This document shows, piece by piece, positions 1 to 7,807 of a stretch of 32,103 bases of DNA; the stretch's first letter is position 1, and each line of letters opens with the position of its first letter. Location: contig JAHIUX010000048.1 of assembly GCA_018816765.1 (NCBI GenBank), positions 1-32,103 on the forward strand. Direction: 5' to 3'. The position numbers were made by a program, and so were the translations under genes. The notes under the pieces are model-generated. The model made no database searches. It saw only the letters and a program-made list of their open reading frames with translations, and had not been told where the DNA came from. The stretch comes from Bacteroidota bacterium (GTDB taxonomy: Bacteria > Bacteroidota > Bacteroidia > Bacteroidales > F082).

Positions 1-470
1 AAAAACATCACCACAATCATGATAAAGAACGAAAGAATGATCCCAATCAGCGGCGACAGAACAATAAACAACAATACCTTGTGTAGTCCTGTGGTCAAAA
101 TTGCCGATGTTCCGCCCACGACAAGTGCAGGCCCCATCAGACCGCCAATCAGGGCGTGCGACACACTGATGGGCATACCCAGGTAAGTGCAGCCATATAC
201 CCAGATGATGGCGCCAAGCAAGCTGCCCAGTATCACATATTCATTGATGATGGAAGGGTCAACAATGCCTTTGCCAATGGTTGTGGCCACATGTACACCG
301 AAAAAAAACACCGCCGCAAAATTGAAAAAGGCTGCCCAGAGTACTGCCATGATTGGAGACAGTACCTTCGTAGAGACAATGGTCGCAATGGAGTTTGCCG
401 CATCATTCATCCCGTTGAGGAAATCGAAAAGCAGCGCGATAACGATCGTTATAATAATAAGGGTTGTCAT
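1..470 (-). CDS. pit: PiT-family inorganic phosphate transporter, N-terminal part (runs off the left edge)
   Basis: Membrane permease of the PiT family, which takes up inorganic phosphate with a cation. About 156 N-terminal residues are visible from the ATG at 470; the rest lies left of the window. The first helix carries the family signature GMNDAANSIAT (residues about 20-30), and a later segment reads PISVSHALIGG, matching the conserved Ser-x-x-His-Ala region of PiT proteins. Several hydrophobic segments follow. The start lies 9 bp after the stop of the DUF47 partner gene at 480-1127, so the two are very likely one transcript in the order DUF47 then pit, a common arrangement in bacteria. 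Identification is firm; whether it is low or high affinity cannot be told. Confidence 0.93.
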   Translation of the reverse strand, partial: MTTLIIITIVIALLFDFLNGMNDAANSIATIVSTKVLSPIMAVLWAAFFNFAAVFFFGVHVATTIGKGIVDPSIINEYVILGSLLGAIIWVYGCTYLGMPISVSHALIGGLMGPALVVGGTSAILTTGLHKVLLFIVLSPLIGIILSFFIMIVVMF

Positions 471-479
471 AATGCTGGC

Positions 480-1127
480 TTAAGACACTTTGAGTATGAT
501 GGTTTTCAATATGTTGGAAACAACCTTGATGCGGTCTGCAGTGTCTTCCATGGTTTCCAGAATCTCTTTCTGCTTAATCAGTTCAATGGCGTCTTTTTCC
601 TTCTTGAAAATGGTCGAAATGGTAAAGTGATACAGGTCATCGGCTTCCTTTTCGAGGTCGCTGATTTTCTTGCAGGCCTTGAGAATTTTGTTTGGCTTTT
701 TCACGTCGCTGAGCTCTCTGACAGCGATCATCTGTTGGTCGCACGATTTGTTGATCAATTTGGCGAAATCCTTGAATTCACCCGGAATTTCCTTTGGGCG
801 GTACAACCGGATGCGTTCCGATACCCCGTTGATGCGGTTCAACACCTCGTCGAGTGAGGTGGTCAGGTGGTTCATGTCCTCGCGGTCAAAAGGTGGCACG
901 AAAGATTTGTCGATTTCATCGAAGATATGCTGGGCCATCTCATCACCCTTCTCTTCGTTTTCCCTGATTTGTTTGATGAGGTCTTTTTGCTTCACGGGAT
1001 CATCATGCTCAAAGATCTGTAACTGCAAGGCAGCAGTTTTCAAAATCAGGTCGGCAACGCCCTCATATAAGGGAAAGAATTTCCTGTCAGTAGGAACAAA
1101 CTTTTGAAAAAACGTGTTGATACTCAT
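480..1127 (-). CDS. DUF47 / PhoU-like phosphate transport accessory protein
   Basis: A 215-residue, largely alpha-helical cytoplasmic protein with no signal peptide or membrane segment. It matches the DUF47 (TIGR00153, Pit accessory) family: N-terminal FFPLYEGVADLILKTA, then the conserved IRENEEKGDEMAQHIFDEI and the acidic ISDLEKEADDLYH stretch near residues 155-167. Such proteins resemble PhoU, which forms three-helix bundles binding metal through acidic E/D-rich motifs. The length is usual for the family. It is followed 9 bp later by the PiT transporter gene, supporting a role in modulating phosphate uptake. I saw no convincing promoter or Pho-box in the 270 bp upstream, which is AT-rich near 1176-1213 and includes a 12-bp palindrome at 1202-1213. 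Confidence 0.92.
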   Translation of the reverse strand: MSINTFFQKFVPTDRKFFPLYEGVADLILKTAALQLQIFEHDDPVKQKDLIKQIRENEEKGDEMAQHIFDEIDKSFVPPFDREDMNHLTTSLDEVLNRINGVSERIRLYRPKEIPGEFKDFAKLINKSCDQQMIAVRELSDVKKPNKILKACKKISDLEKEADDLYHFTISTIFKKEKDAIELIKQKEILETMEDTADRIKVVSNILKTIILKVS

Positions 1128-1399
1128 TGGTTTAAATAAATAAGGTGTAAGTTGAAATATTCAGCGAGATTAGGTGATTAATATTAAATCTATGTTAACA
1201 AAATATTAATATTCGTCAATGTTAAGCAGCCCGTGAATTGATTTTGACCATTGGTTGAAGTTGTAAATGTACGTCACAAACACATCGATTCCAAGCAGAA
1301 AAATCCCGCAAGCTGCTTACATCGGTCCTGACTTCGTTTGGCGACCACGGCAAACCTGCTGCACCCCTGGTTGATGTTGCTGTAAGTAATCCCATTTCC

Positions 1400-1918
1400 T
1401 CAGGCTTGTTGTTTCTGACCAGGGATGTGAGTCAGCATCTGCCTGATTTCTTCGGGCTTTTGCGTGCCAACCAGCAGCTTTGTTCCATTCTTCATAACGA
1501 GCTGCAAGCCCTCATTCCCCGACACATTCCATGCCCCTGTCCTGCCCGTTAATCCGGTACGGATTCCCCATCCGCCAAATTCCCTGAGCGGCTTGTATTC
1601 CCTCACATAAGCCTCTGCGATGTCGGCCCAGTCAATATGCCTTATTTTGTTGACAAAAGGGAAAAAGCGAATATCGATGCCCTTGCTGCTGATGTAGGTT
1701 TCGAGCGTGGCGCGCGAAAAGAGCCAGGTGAGGGCCAGCGGAATAACTGTGATAAACAACATGCCAATGGACCCTGCTGTGCCGTTTTTAGCCGCTTCAC
1801 CTTCCACAAAATAAATTGCAAAACCAATCAGAAAAACTAAACTGATGCCCAACAATACGGCCCAAATCCACCATTGTCTGAACCGTTGTTTTTCCGAAAA
1901 TAACACCTCATCTGCCAT
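1400..1918 (-). CDS. Small two-helix membrane protein, DUF6141-like
   Basis: A 172-residue protein. It starts with a short cytoplasmic segment containing the motif EKQRFRQWW, then two hydrophobic helices (about 17-37 and 48-66), then a soluble domain. The C-terminal half ends with an NVSGNEGLQLVMKNGTKLL segment followed by GTQKPEEIRQML, which I associate with the DUF6141 family common in Bacteroidota. The soluble part has the beta-strand character of bacterial PH-like domains. Function is unknown. It lies 36 bp downstream of the caspase-like gene 1955-3607 on the same strand, so the two may be co-transcribed. Family assignment is from memory of the motif and is moderate; that the gene is real is well supported. 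Confidence 0.75.
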   Translation of the reverse strand: MADEVLFSEKQRFRQWWIWAVLLGISLVFLIGFAIYFVEGEAAKNGTAGSIGMLFITVIPLALTWLFSRATLETYISSKGIDIRFFPFVNKIRHIDWADIAEAYVREYKPLREFGGWGIRTGLTGRTGAWNVSGNEGLQLVMKNGTKLLVGTQKPEEIRQMLTHIPGQKQQA

Positions 1919-1954
1919 CGGCTAATTTGTATTATTGTTTGCATTAAAAAAAAC

Positions 1955-3607
1955 CTACCTGCGGAAGTAAAAATCACCTTTCAGCTTCGACCATTCCTGC
2001 GGACTTTGCGCACCGTTGCTCATTTTCTCCACCTCAACCCGTGTTTTCTTAAACACGCTTTCGATGGGCTGCGGAACCTGCATCTGTTTCACCAGCTGTT
2101 CGGTAAACAGCCCCTGAATGCCATCGCCATCCGAGGCAAGAGAACCTTCGGAAGTGGCAAAGGATATGATGGTTCCACTGGTGGGAGCGATGGCCTTGAA
2201 CCCCCGCTCGCCACCCCTGGCCCAGCTGCGGAAAGGGTTGTTGCGGCAGGCGTCGAGGATCACTATGTTCACATTGTTCGGAAACGACTCGAACTCTTCG
2301 ACAACGAAATTCACCGATATGGCTTCAAACTTGCAATCCGTCTTGTCTTGCAGCGTGGCATCGGTCGGGATGAGGTAGTTCATCCCATCGACCTGTACGC
2401 CATGGCCTGCATAGTAGAACAAACACACGGTGTAATTGGGCAGCTTTTTGGTGAATTCCCGTATGGCTGTTTCCATGCCTTGTTTGTTGGCATTGATGCG
2501 TTTGATCACCTCAAACCCCAGGTTTTGCAATGTCGTGGCCATCAGGCTGGCATCATTGGCAGGGTTTTGCAGGGTCTGGCCGCCGCTATAGTTCGCGTTT
2601 CCGATGACAAGGGCCAGCCGCTTTTCGTTGCCAGGGTTATTGAACCCCATCAGTGCAGAAGCGGAGCGTCGTTCAACATAAAAGGTTTTTGTTGCCGTGT
2701 TGTATTTTGTATCCCTTGCCCTGATGGTGATGGTGTTGTCGCCCAGGACGAGGTTCACATGCTGTTCAAAATATCCCCGTGCATCCACAGAACCCCCGAA
2801 ACCATTGATGCTCACATCGGAGATACCGGAGGCATCATCGGCAAAACCACGCACCACAAGTTGTTCCTGGTCGGTGACGATGCGGCCACCCTCGTTCACG
2901 GCAGGTTCATACAGGCTGATTGCCGGTGACATATAGTCGGCTTGTACGGCTTGTTTTCGTTCGAGGTACGACACCCTGAGGTAGTCGACCCTGATGGTTG
3001 AATTCTGGTTGCAGTGCAGGTTCAGCGCCTGTCCGTAAAAGGGCTGGAAAGGGCAGGAGAACACCAGCCCTTCGTTGATGAAAAAATAGTACATGGTGCT
3101 GATTTTACGCACCGTAAGTTTGTTGTAGGCGTTTTTGCGGATCAGGTCGCTAATGGTCCATTCCCTAAGGTCGGACCAAACGCTGTTATAGCGGGATACC
3201 TTGAATGAGCCGTTGGCAGTGAACAGAAACGCAAAACCCTTCCAGTCGTTCAGGTCCTTTCCCCACCATACACCGTTGCCATTGTTGTCTTCACCGGCAA
3301 CAAACAGGATGTTGGTTTCAATTTCAAAATCCCTGTTCTGGTCAATGGCGTTGGGGTTGTTGATGTTATAACCGGCATTGCTGTTACACACCGACTGAAC
3401 TTCAAAATACCCATTGCCAATGCTGTAAGTACGGCAGTTCTCGAAGGTGCCCAGCGTCCAGCCGGTAGGGTTGGTGCCCAGGAAATCCTCAAAATACAGG
3501 CTGCCTGAAACGGGGATGGTGTAATCACCGAAATTCGATTGAGAGAGCAACTGCAGCTGCGTCGCCAGCAGCCAAAACAACAGGGTGAATTGTTTTTTCA
3601 TGGCCAT
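1955..3607 (-). CDS. Secreted caspase-like (peptidase C14) protein with lectin-like N-terminus
   Basis: A 550-residue exported protein. An N-terminal signal peptide (residues 1 to about 22, ending LLSQ) is followed by a region of about 40-215 rich in aromatic and beta-strand pattern (FEDFL, WWGKDLNDWKGF), like a concanavalin/LamG-type fold. An Ig-like module follows at about 227-312 (GEN-type LVLGDNTITIRARD), then a C-terminal caspase p20 domain from about 330 (RLALVIGNANY). The catalytic pair is visible: His402 in YYAGHG and Cys454 in LDACRNNPF. Bacterial caspase-like proteases of this build cleave after basic residues or act in stress and defence, but the substrate here is unknown. The domain order suggests action in the periplasm or on the surface. 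The catalytic domain call is secure; the N-terminal fold is inferred from pattern only. Confidence 0.9.
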   Translation of the reverse strand: MAMKKQFTLLFWLLATQLQLLSQSNFGDYTIPVSGSLYFEDFLGTNPTGWTLGTFENCRTYSIGNGYFEVQSVCNSNAGYNINNPNAIDQNRDFEIETNILFVAGEDNNGNGVWWGKDLNDWKGFAFLFTANGSFKVSRYNSVWSDLREWTISDLIRKNAYNKLTVRKISTMYYFFINEGLVFSCPFQPFYGQALNLHCNQNSTIRVDYLRVSYLERKQAVQADYMSPAISLYEPAVNEGGRIVTDQEQLVVRGFADDASGISDVSINGFGGSVDARGYFEQHVNLVLGDNTITIRARDTKYNTATKTFYVERRSASALMGFNNPGNEKRLALVIGNANYSGGQTLQNPANDASLMATTLQNLGFEVIKRINANKQGMETAIREFTKKLPNYTVCLFYYAGHGVQVDGMNYLIPTDATLQDKTDCKFEAISVNFVVEEFESFPNNVNIVILDACRNNPFRSWARGGERGFKAIAPTSGTIISFATSEGSLASDGDGIQGLFTEQLVKQMQVPQPIESVFKKTRVEVEKMSNGAQSPQEWSKLKGDFYFRR

Positions 3608-3873
3608 ACGTTTTCAGGTCAGTACACAAAACATGCTGGCTGTTCATCCGGCCCCGAAGCTGTAAATCCTGAATTAATGCAGGCTGCAGCACATTGACCA
3701 ACAACACTGTCGGACGACATCCGGCGCAATGGCGACCGAAAGTTACTGCAATTATCAATCAGCTGATGCAGCGATAAGGCAAATCAATAAAATTTTTTTT
3801 CCTTCCCGGAAACATAAGCGGCCCGGCATGATCCGCCCAGGACCAGCAGCCTAAGCGCGGCGCTGGCATTGGC
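3608..3873. other. Intergenic, no gene seen
   Basis: About 265 bp between the caspase-like gene and the four-helix membrane protein gene. Open frames across it are overlaps from neighbouring genes in other frames and resemble no protein. It contains no convincing TAnnTTTG promoter, terminator or repeat that I could see. Confidence 0.5.
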
Positions 3874-4293
3874 TCACTTTTTAGTGAGGCCTGAGGAGAT
3901 CCTGGCGCCGAGCCAGCCCATGGGCAGATAGGCGCCGCCAAGGTCAACAATGCTAAACCAAAGGGGCGAAGGCAGCATGAAGATATTGGCGATGCCGCCC
4001 ATGAGGAAAAATACCCCGACGAGCAGGGCGAAGACCAGCTTGTTTTTGGCGGCAATCAGGGCAGCAACTACTGCCCCGGCAAGGGTGCCGATGGCGTGGG
4101 CCAGCCATGGAAAAATAAAATGCTGCGGACCAAAGAGGTGCATCGAGGCCTTGAGGCTTTCCATATTGGTGACATCGACGCCTTCAGGTGGCGGAATGAT
4201 GGCGCCAGAGATCATGATGATGCCCATATTGACAAGGCTTCCGAGGATGATGCCGGCAAGGACGGCTAAGATGTTTCTGAGGATAGGATGCAT
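3874..4293 (-). CDS. Four-helix membrane protein of unknown function
   Basis: A 139-residue, very hydrophobic protein with four predicted membrane helices at about 8-32, 60-82, 86-107 and 112-131. A proline-rich loop (IIPPPEGVD, about 32-40) lies between the first two. There is no signal peptide separate from helix 1, and no catalytic motif. Similar small hypothetical membrane proteins occur widely in Bacteroidota, but I cannot name a family. The start is chosen because MHPILRNILAVLAG begins directly with the first helix. It is flanked by gaps of 180-265 bp and looks monocistronic. Confidence 0.72.
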   Translation of the reverse strand: MHPILRNILAVLAGIILGSLVNMGIIMISGAIIPPPEGVDVTNMESLKASMHLFGPQHFIFPWLAHAIGTLAGAVVAALIAAKNKLVFALLVGVFFLMGGIANIFMLPSPLWFSIVDLGGAYLPMGWLGARISSGLTKK

Positions 4294-4476
4294 AGGGTGT
4301 TGGTGTTTGTGCGGTAAAAATACACTTTTTGATTAGTTGCCAGCATCCGGCGGCCGGAACTTTTCGGGCAGCTTAACCGGCTTTGCTGAACCCGGGCTGA
4401 GGTTGCTGCAGGCAATGGGATTGCGGGACAATGAAAGCCGACCCACAAGAACGATCGTGGGGGCTACAAGCCTTAA

Positions 4477-5109
4477 TTATGCTTCGGGATCCAACCTGTG
4501 TGATTGCCCTGGCAGGGCACAGGCATTTGTCATATTTTCAATGAGTTGCCCACCATATTGAATGAACGCATCCAGGTCGTTTTCTTTGTACAGCCATAAA
4601 TCTGTCTCAATTCCGATTACCGTTTTGCCTTTCAGTTCCTCAATGATTGAAAGATAGTCATGCTGAATCGTGATTTTCAGGGGTTCAATTTTATCATTGA
4701 GTGCAAGAAATAAGCCGGCATCCGTCCTGGATAGTAAACCAGCAGGCGTCCAATCGGTCGCGGAAGTTATCGTTAGGGTGTCGTCGAGGTAACTGAGTCC
4801 GGATTTGCGTTTGTGATATCGCAGCAACAGGTCAACCCAGTCTTTTTTATAGATGTGGCAGTCTGTTTCGGGCGGTAAATTTATGGACGAATACATTCCC
4901 GTGAACGTCCTTGACGCATACGCACTTGTGCCATGGGAGTCATAGGCACAGAAGAAAAGTGAATGGTGCCTGGCAATCACATATTTTGTATTTGACATCC
5001 GGTCTTTCCCGGGCACAACAAAGTTTCTTTCTGAAATTCGTTTTTCAGGCTGCATGCCCCTTGCAGTAAGGTTGTCGAAAAGAAGGTCAACGGCTGTTTT
5101 GTCTGTCAT
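4477..5109 (-). CDS. Cytoplasmic protein of unknown function
   Basis: A 210-residue soluble protein without a signal peptide, membrane helix or recognisable catalytic motif. Its composition is mixed and protein-like: a basic region at residues 20-45, aromatic-rich central strands, and an acidic C-terminus with LWLYKENDLDAFIQYG. The codon pattern and the clean ATG at 5109 support a real gene. I do not recognise the family. It is separated by roughly 180 bp from the membrane protein gene downstream and by 640 bp from aquaporin, so the context says little. Confidence 0.62.
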   Translation of the reverse strand: MTDKTAVDLLFDNLTARGMQPEKRISERNFVVPGKDRMSNTKYVIARHHSLFFCAYDSHGTSAYASRTFTGMYSSINLPPETDCHIYKKDWVDLLLRYHKRKSGLSYLDDTLTITSATDWTPAGLLSRTDAGLFLALNDKIEPLKITIQHDYLSIIEELKGKTVIGIETDLWLYKENDLDAFIQYGGQLIENMTNACALPGQSHRLDPEA

Positions 5110-5490
5110 GGTTTTCTGTGGTTTATTCAGCAGGTCGTTGTTTGAAGCTTGTGCTCAACTGGCGTCAACGTAAAAACACCGGTTCCGCCATCAAATTTAG
5201 CGTTTACCTGAGTCGAAAAGCAGTATGGTCAACAATAAAAAGCCTACACCATGAAATATGTTATTTCAAGGTGACGATGTCTGCGCTGCCACAGATATGA
5301 CACCATGCTGATGTGTAATCTGCACCTTATTGACGATTGTATGTATTATCCAACAGAACCAAGCCGGCAACTTCAGGGTGAATAAGCGGTAGTGTTTACC
5401 TCTGTATACATCCCGGGCAATTTAGGTGGGGATGATCAGCATGTGGCTGATGAGCGTGCTGCCCTGAGTTGCGTATCCGCACCAGCTGAG
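5110..5490. other. Intergenic with degenerate repeat traces
   Basis: About 380 bp with no credible gene. Near 5308-5328 there is a weak, degenerate trace of the palindromic repeat seen better at 5585-5631 (TGTAATCTGCACC). A 14-bp word, AAGCGGTAGTGTTT, at 5384-5397 recurs at 6596-6609 in the gap on the other side of aquaporin, suggesting that the two gaps share ancestry. Confidence 0.4.
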
Positions 5491-5577
5491 ATTTATTGGT
5501 ATTCAATGACAAAATCGAACATATATTCATTTTCAGGCGGACAGGCAAAGTCCATGCGATCAATGCCGCAGTCCCAC
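5491..5577 (-). pseudogene. 3' remnant duplicated from the lipoprotein gene at 6769-7554
   Basis: The stretch 5494-5577 is nearly identical (two differences seen over 84 bp) to 6770-6853, the 3' end of the lipoprotein gene. Translated on the minus strand it gives the same last residues, ending EYMFDFVIEYQ then a stop, against EYMFDFVIEYE in the intact gene. Weaker similarity continues past the stop codon (about 5469-5493 versus 6749-6769). Upstream the match ends abruptly, 8 bp before a REP-like palindrome at 5585. Only about 27 codons survive and no start is present, so this is a gene fragment. Confidence 0.75.
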
Positions 5578-5584
5578 CCATGCT

Positions 5585-5631
5585 GGTGCAGATTTGCAAT
5601 CTGCACCTCTTATAAGTGGATTTATAATCCA
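5585..5631. repeat. REP-like double palindrome, copy A
   Basis: Two adjacent palindromes. The first, 5585-5607, has perfect 10-bp arms GGTGCAGATT/AATCTGCACC around a 3-base loop. The second, 5617-5631, is TGGATT-TAT-AATCCA. The same second palindrome with the preceding AAGTGGATTTATAATCCA word recurs at 6712-6726, and a degenerate version lies near 7701-7760. Paired short palindromes of this kind are typical of REP/REPIN elements mobilised by RAYT transposases; no RAYT gene is present in this window, so that link is inference. Confidence 0.7.
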
Positions 5632-5673
5632 TTCAGATCACACTGACAACTACCGCAATGCCATCAGCAAATC

Positions 5674-5729
5674 GGTATGGAAGGACTATCCATACCAATA
5701 CCATCTCGGCTGATGCGCGTATTAGCCGA
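5674..5729 (-). terminator. Two stem-loops downstream of aquaporin, possible terminator
   Basis: A stem with 8-bp perfect arms GGTATGGA/TCCATACC and a 7-base loop lies at 5674-5696. A second stem TCGGCT/AGCCGA lies at 5706-5729. Both follow the aqpZ stop at 5754 in the direction of transcription. Neither is followed by a strong U-tract, so termination is only a possibility. Confidence 0.35.
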
Positions 5730-5753
5730 CAGCATATTGTTTGGTCGTCATGT

Positions 5754-6443
5754 TTAAGCTTCCTTTTCTTGTGAGAGGTAGGAATAGACCAGTCCGGCAA
5801 TGATTGCGCCCACGATGGGAGCCACCCAGAACAGCCACAGTTGTCCGAGCGCCCAGTCACCAGCGAAGATGGCCTGGCTGGTACTTCTTGCCGGGTTCAC
5901 CGATGTGTTGGTAACGGGAATGCTGATCAGGTGAATCAGGGTCAGGCCAAGGCCAATGGCGAGTCCGGCAAAACCTTTCGGCGCCTTCGGATGGGTAGCG
6001 CCCAGGATAATCACCAGAAACATGAATGTCATCACGATCTCGGTGATGAGTGCAGCAAGCATCGAATAGCCGCCGGGTGAATGATCCCCGTAGCCATTGG
6101 CGGCAAAACCGCCGGTTTCAAAACCGGGTTTCCCGCTGGCGATGAGGTAGAGTAGGCCTGCGCCGGCAATCCCTCCGAGCAGCTGTGCGGCAATATACGG
6201 CAAGAGGTCCTTTTTGTCGAAGCGACCGCCAATCCACAGGCCGACAGAGACGGCAGGATTCAGGTGACAGCCTGAAATATGTCCGATGGCATAGGCCATG
6301 GTGACCACAGTGAGGCCAAAGGCGATGGCAACGCCGGCAAATCCAATGCCTAATTCGGGATAGGCAGCAGCCAGCACGGCACTGCCGCAACCGCCAAGCA
6401 CCAGCCATAAGGTTCCAATAAATTCTGCGACTAGTTTTTTCAT
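5754..6443 (-). CDS. aqpZ: Aquaporin Z, water channel
   Basis: A 229-residue MIP-family channel in the inner membrane that conducts water. It has six hydrophobic helices and both half-helix signatures: [10 protein letters not shown] with NPA at residues 62-64 and TSVNPARS with NPA at 183-185. The selectivity-filter residues expected for a strict water channel are all present: Phe42, His171, Thr180 and Arg186, the AqpZ pattern rather than the glycerol-facilitator pattern. Length and start ([15 protein letters not shown]) fit E. coli AqpZ closely. It appears to be transcribed alone, with its own likely promoter at 6472-6504, and is flanked on both sides by gaps containing REP-like palindromes. 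Confidence 0.96.
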   Translation of the reverse strand: MKKLVAEFIGTLWLVLGGCGSAVLAAAYPELGIGFAGVAIAFGLTVVTMAYAIGHISGCHLNPAVSVGLWIGGRFDKKDLLPYIAAQLLGGIAGAGLLYLIASGKPGFETGGFAANGYGDHSPGGYSMLAALITEIVMTFMFLVIILGATHPKAPKGFAGLAIGLGLTLIHLISIPVTNTSVNPARSTSQAIFAGDWALGQLWLFWVAPIVGAIIAGLVYSYLSQEKEA

Positions 6444-6471
6444 GTGTGTTGGTTTTTATGTAATTAACCAC

Positions 6472-6504
6472 CAAATATAATCAGAGGTTGCTTATTTCCG
6501 ACAA
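6472..6504 (-). promoter_or_regulatory. Putative Bacteroidota-type promoter of aqpZ
   Basis: Read on the minus strand, 6479-6472 is TATATTTG, an exact match to the TAnnTTTG -7 element used by the Bacteroidota primary sigma factor. A TTG lies at 6504-6502, 22 bases upstream, where the -33 element is expected. The -7 element ends about 28 bp before the aqpZ ATG at 6443. Confidence 0.5.
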
Positions 6505-6637
6505 CAGGCTGTGCTATCATGGAAAATATTCTTTTTTTACATCAGCCTTGCGGCCATATGCCGAAATGCTGCCAGGCGCTTTCATCTCCCGGGAAAAGCG
6601 GTAGTGTTTGCTTTTGTATAAAGCTTGAAATTTTTTT

Positions 6638-6726
6638 GGGATTGCAAATCCCGGACCATGCGATGCAGATTATCAGCAGCTTGCTGCTGATAATCTGCAT
6701 CGCATAACAAGTGGATTTATAATCCA
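6638..6726. repeat. REP-like palindrome cluster, copy B, with a 23-bp-arm hairpin
   Basis: Three palindromes in a row. GGGATT-GCA-AATCCC is at 6638-6652. A perfect inverted repeat with 23-bp arms and only a TT loop is at 6658-6705 (arms 6658-6680 and 6683-6705). TGGATT-TAT-AATCCA is at 6712-6726. The last one is shared with copy A at 5617-5631. The cluster sits between aqpZ and the lipoprotein gene. A 48-base near-perfect hairpin would fold in RNA or cruciform DNA; it may also end transcription of the upstream lipoprotein gene. Confidence 0.75.
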
Positions 6727-6768
6727 AAGCACCAAAGCATTTGGATTGATACCCGCGCTGACTGAGTG

Positions 6769-7554
6769 CTATTCGTACTCAATGACAAAATCGAACATAT
6801 ATTCATTTTCAGGCGGACAGGCAAAGTCCATGCGATCAATGCCGCAGTCCCACACAAGGTTGCTGTTTTCATCGATGAGATAGGTGGTACAAGGCTGGGT
6901 TGCCCCCGCACCCAACCGCCAGCTCACGATGGCTGTTTTCTCTTCTTCGATGGTAAATCCGGCTACCTTTTCGCCTGCCGAAGCAACCATAAAAACGCCG
7001 TTTTCCAAATAGTGATTTCCGCCCGAACCAAAATAATTGGTCTTCGCCCAGCTTGTATCATTTTCGTCGCAGGGCGATGTCCAGCTCCCCATTGTTTCAA
7101 GCAGCTCAAATGCTGTTGCGGGGTCTGATGCCAATTGGGCATATCTGTAAAAAACGTTTCTAAAGGTGATTTTGATGCTTCTGTAGGTTCCCACAGGCAG
7201 CTCGACAGGTGAAAACACATAATCCTCAAATAGTTTCAATTCGGTATTCGTCGTGCTGGTAAGCCGCATCCATTCAAGATTGTCTGTATTGCCTTCCTGC
7301 ACTTCATCTTGTGAAACCCACACATCGCCCACGGCAACCCGGAAACTGGTTGTGTATGTTACTGTGGTGTCACCTGTCAGCGGTGGGTTTGTCATGACGG
7401 ATCTAAAGTTTGCCGTACTTTTATTGCTGTTTTTCAAGGGATTGATGGCCCTGAACTGCAATACGCCGGTTTTTTCATCATTGCCAGCCTTTTTGCAGCC
7501 GGCAACAAGGATGATGGAGCAACATAGGATGCCCGCAAATGTTGTTGTTTTCAT
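6769..7554 (-). CDS. Lipoprotein, DUF4382-like (tentative)
   Basis: A 261-residue predicted lipoprotein. The N-terminal signal ends in the lipobox LVAG-C with the lipidated Cys at residue 20, followed by a charged linker. The mature part is beta-rich, and the central segment with LPVGTYRSIKITF (about residues 118-130) resembles the strand pattern of DUF4382-type domains; that assignment is from general resemblance and is weak. Four cysteines (for example in TSPCDEND, TQPCTTY, WDCGID and FACPP) could form disulfides outside the cytoplasm. The last 27 codons are duplicated as a fragment at 5491-5577. Likely location is the outer membrane or the surface. Role unknown. Confidence 0.75.
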   Translation of the reverse strand: MKTTTFAGILCCSIILVAGCKKAGNDEKTGVLQFRAINPLKNSNKSTANFRSVMTNPPLTGDTTVTYTTSFRVAVGDVWVSQDEVQEGNTDNLEWMRLTSTTNTELKLFEDYVFSPVELPVGTYRSIKITFRNVFYRYAQLASDPATAFELLETMGSWTSPCDENDTSWAKTNYFGSGGNHYLENGVFMVASAGEKVAGFTIEEEKTAIVSWRLGAGATQPCTTYLIDENSNLVWDCGIDRMDFACPPENEYMFDFVIEYE

Positions 7555-7807
7555 TGGTCTGAATGTTGATTTTTCCTACTTGTATGGCTCTTCGGAATAC
7601 GCCCCGTTGGTTGAATGGATACTGGTCTCCAATAATTTTTTTATCTGTTCATAAAACCCCATAAATGTCATTTTTTTCGTTCCTGTTGCCCTGCTTCATA
7701 GATGCACCTTGCATCTCCGCCGATGCAGATTTGTAAGCTGCACCGCACGACAGGTGGATTTGAATGCTACTTCAAACACCTTCCCGTCACACACGGGCAA
7801 AACCACC
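7555..7807. repeat. Intergenic with a degenerate REP-like copy (copy C)
   Basis: About 250 bp without a gene. GATGCA-CCT-TGCATC at 7701-7715 is a clean small palindrome. It is followed by a decayed GATGCAGATTTGTAAGCTGCAC and then CAGGTGGATTTGAATGCTAC, which match the order of palindromes in copy A but with mismatches. This suggests an older copy. Confidence 0.45.

Noticed and set aside
156-857. Long plus-strand open frame opposite the phosphate transport genes
   Set aside because: It is the antisense of the PiT and DUF47 genes, both of which show clear family motifs on the minus strand.
1128-1399. Pho-box or promoter upstream of the DUF47 gene
   Set aside because: Only AT-rich palindromes were seen; no match to a defined Pho-box or to TAnnTTTG with proper spacing.
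2006-2929. 307-codon plus-strand frame inside the caspase-like gene
   Set aside because: It lies wholly opposite an intact gene with catalytic motifs, and its translation resembles nothing.
4442-4461. CCCAC/GTGGG stem as a terminator of the gene at 4477-5109
   Set aside because: The stem has only five pairs and no U-tract in the direction of transcription.
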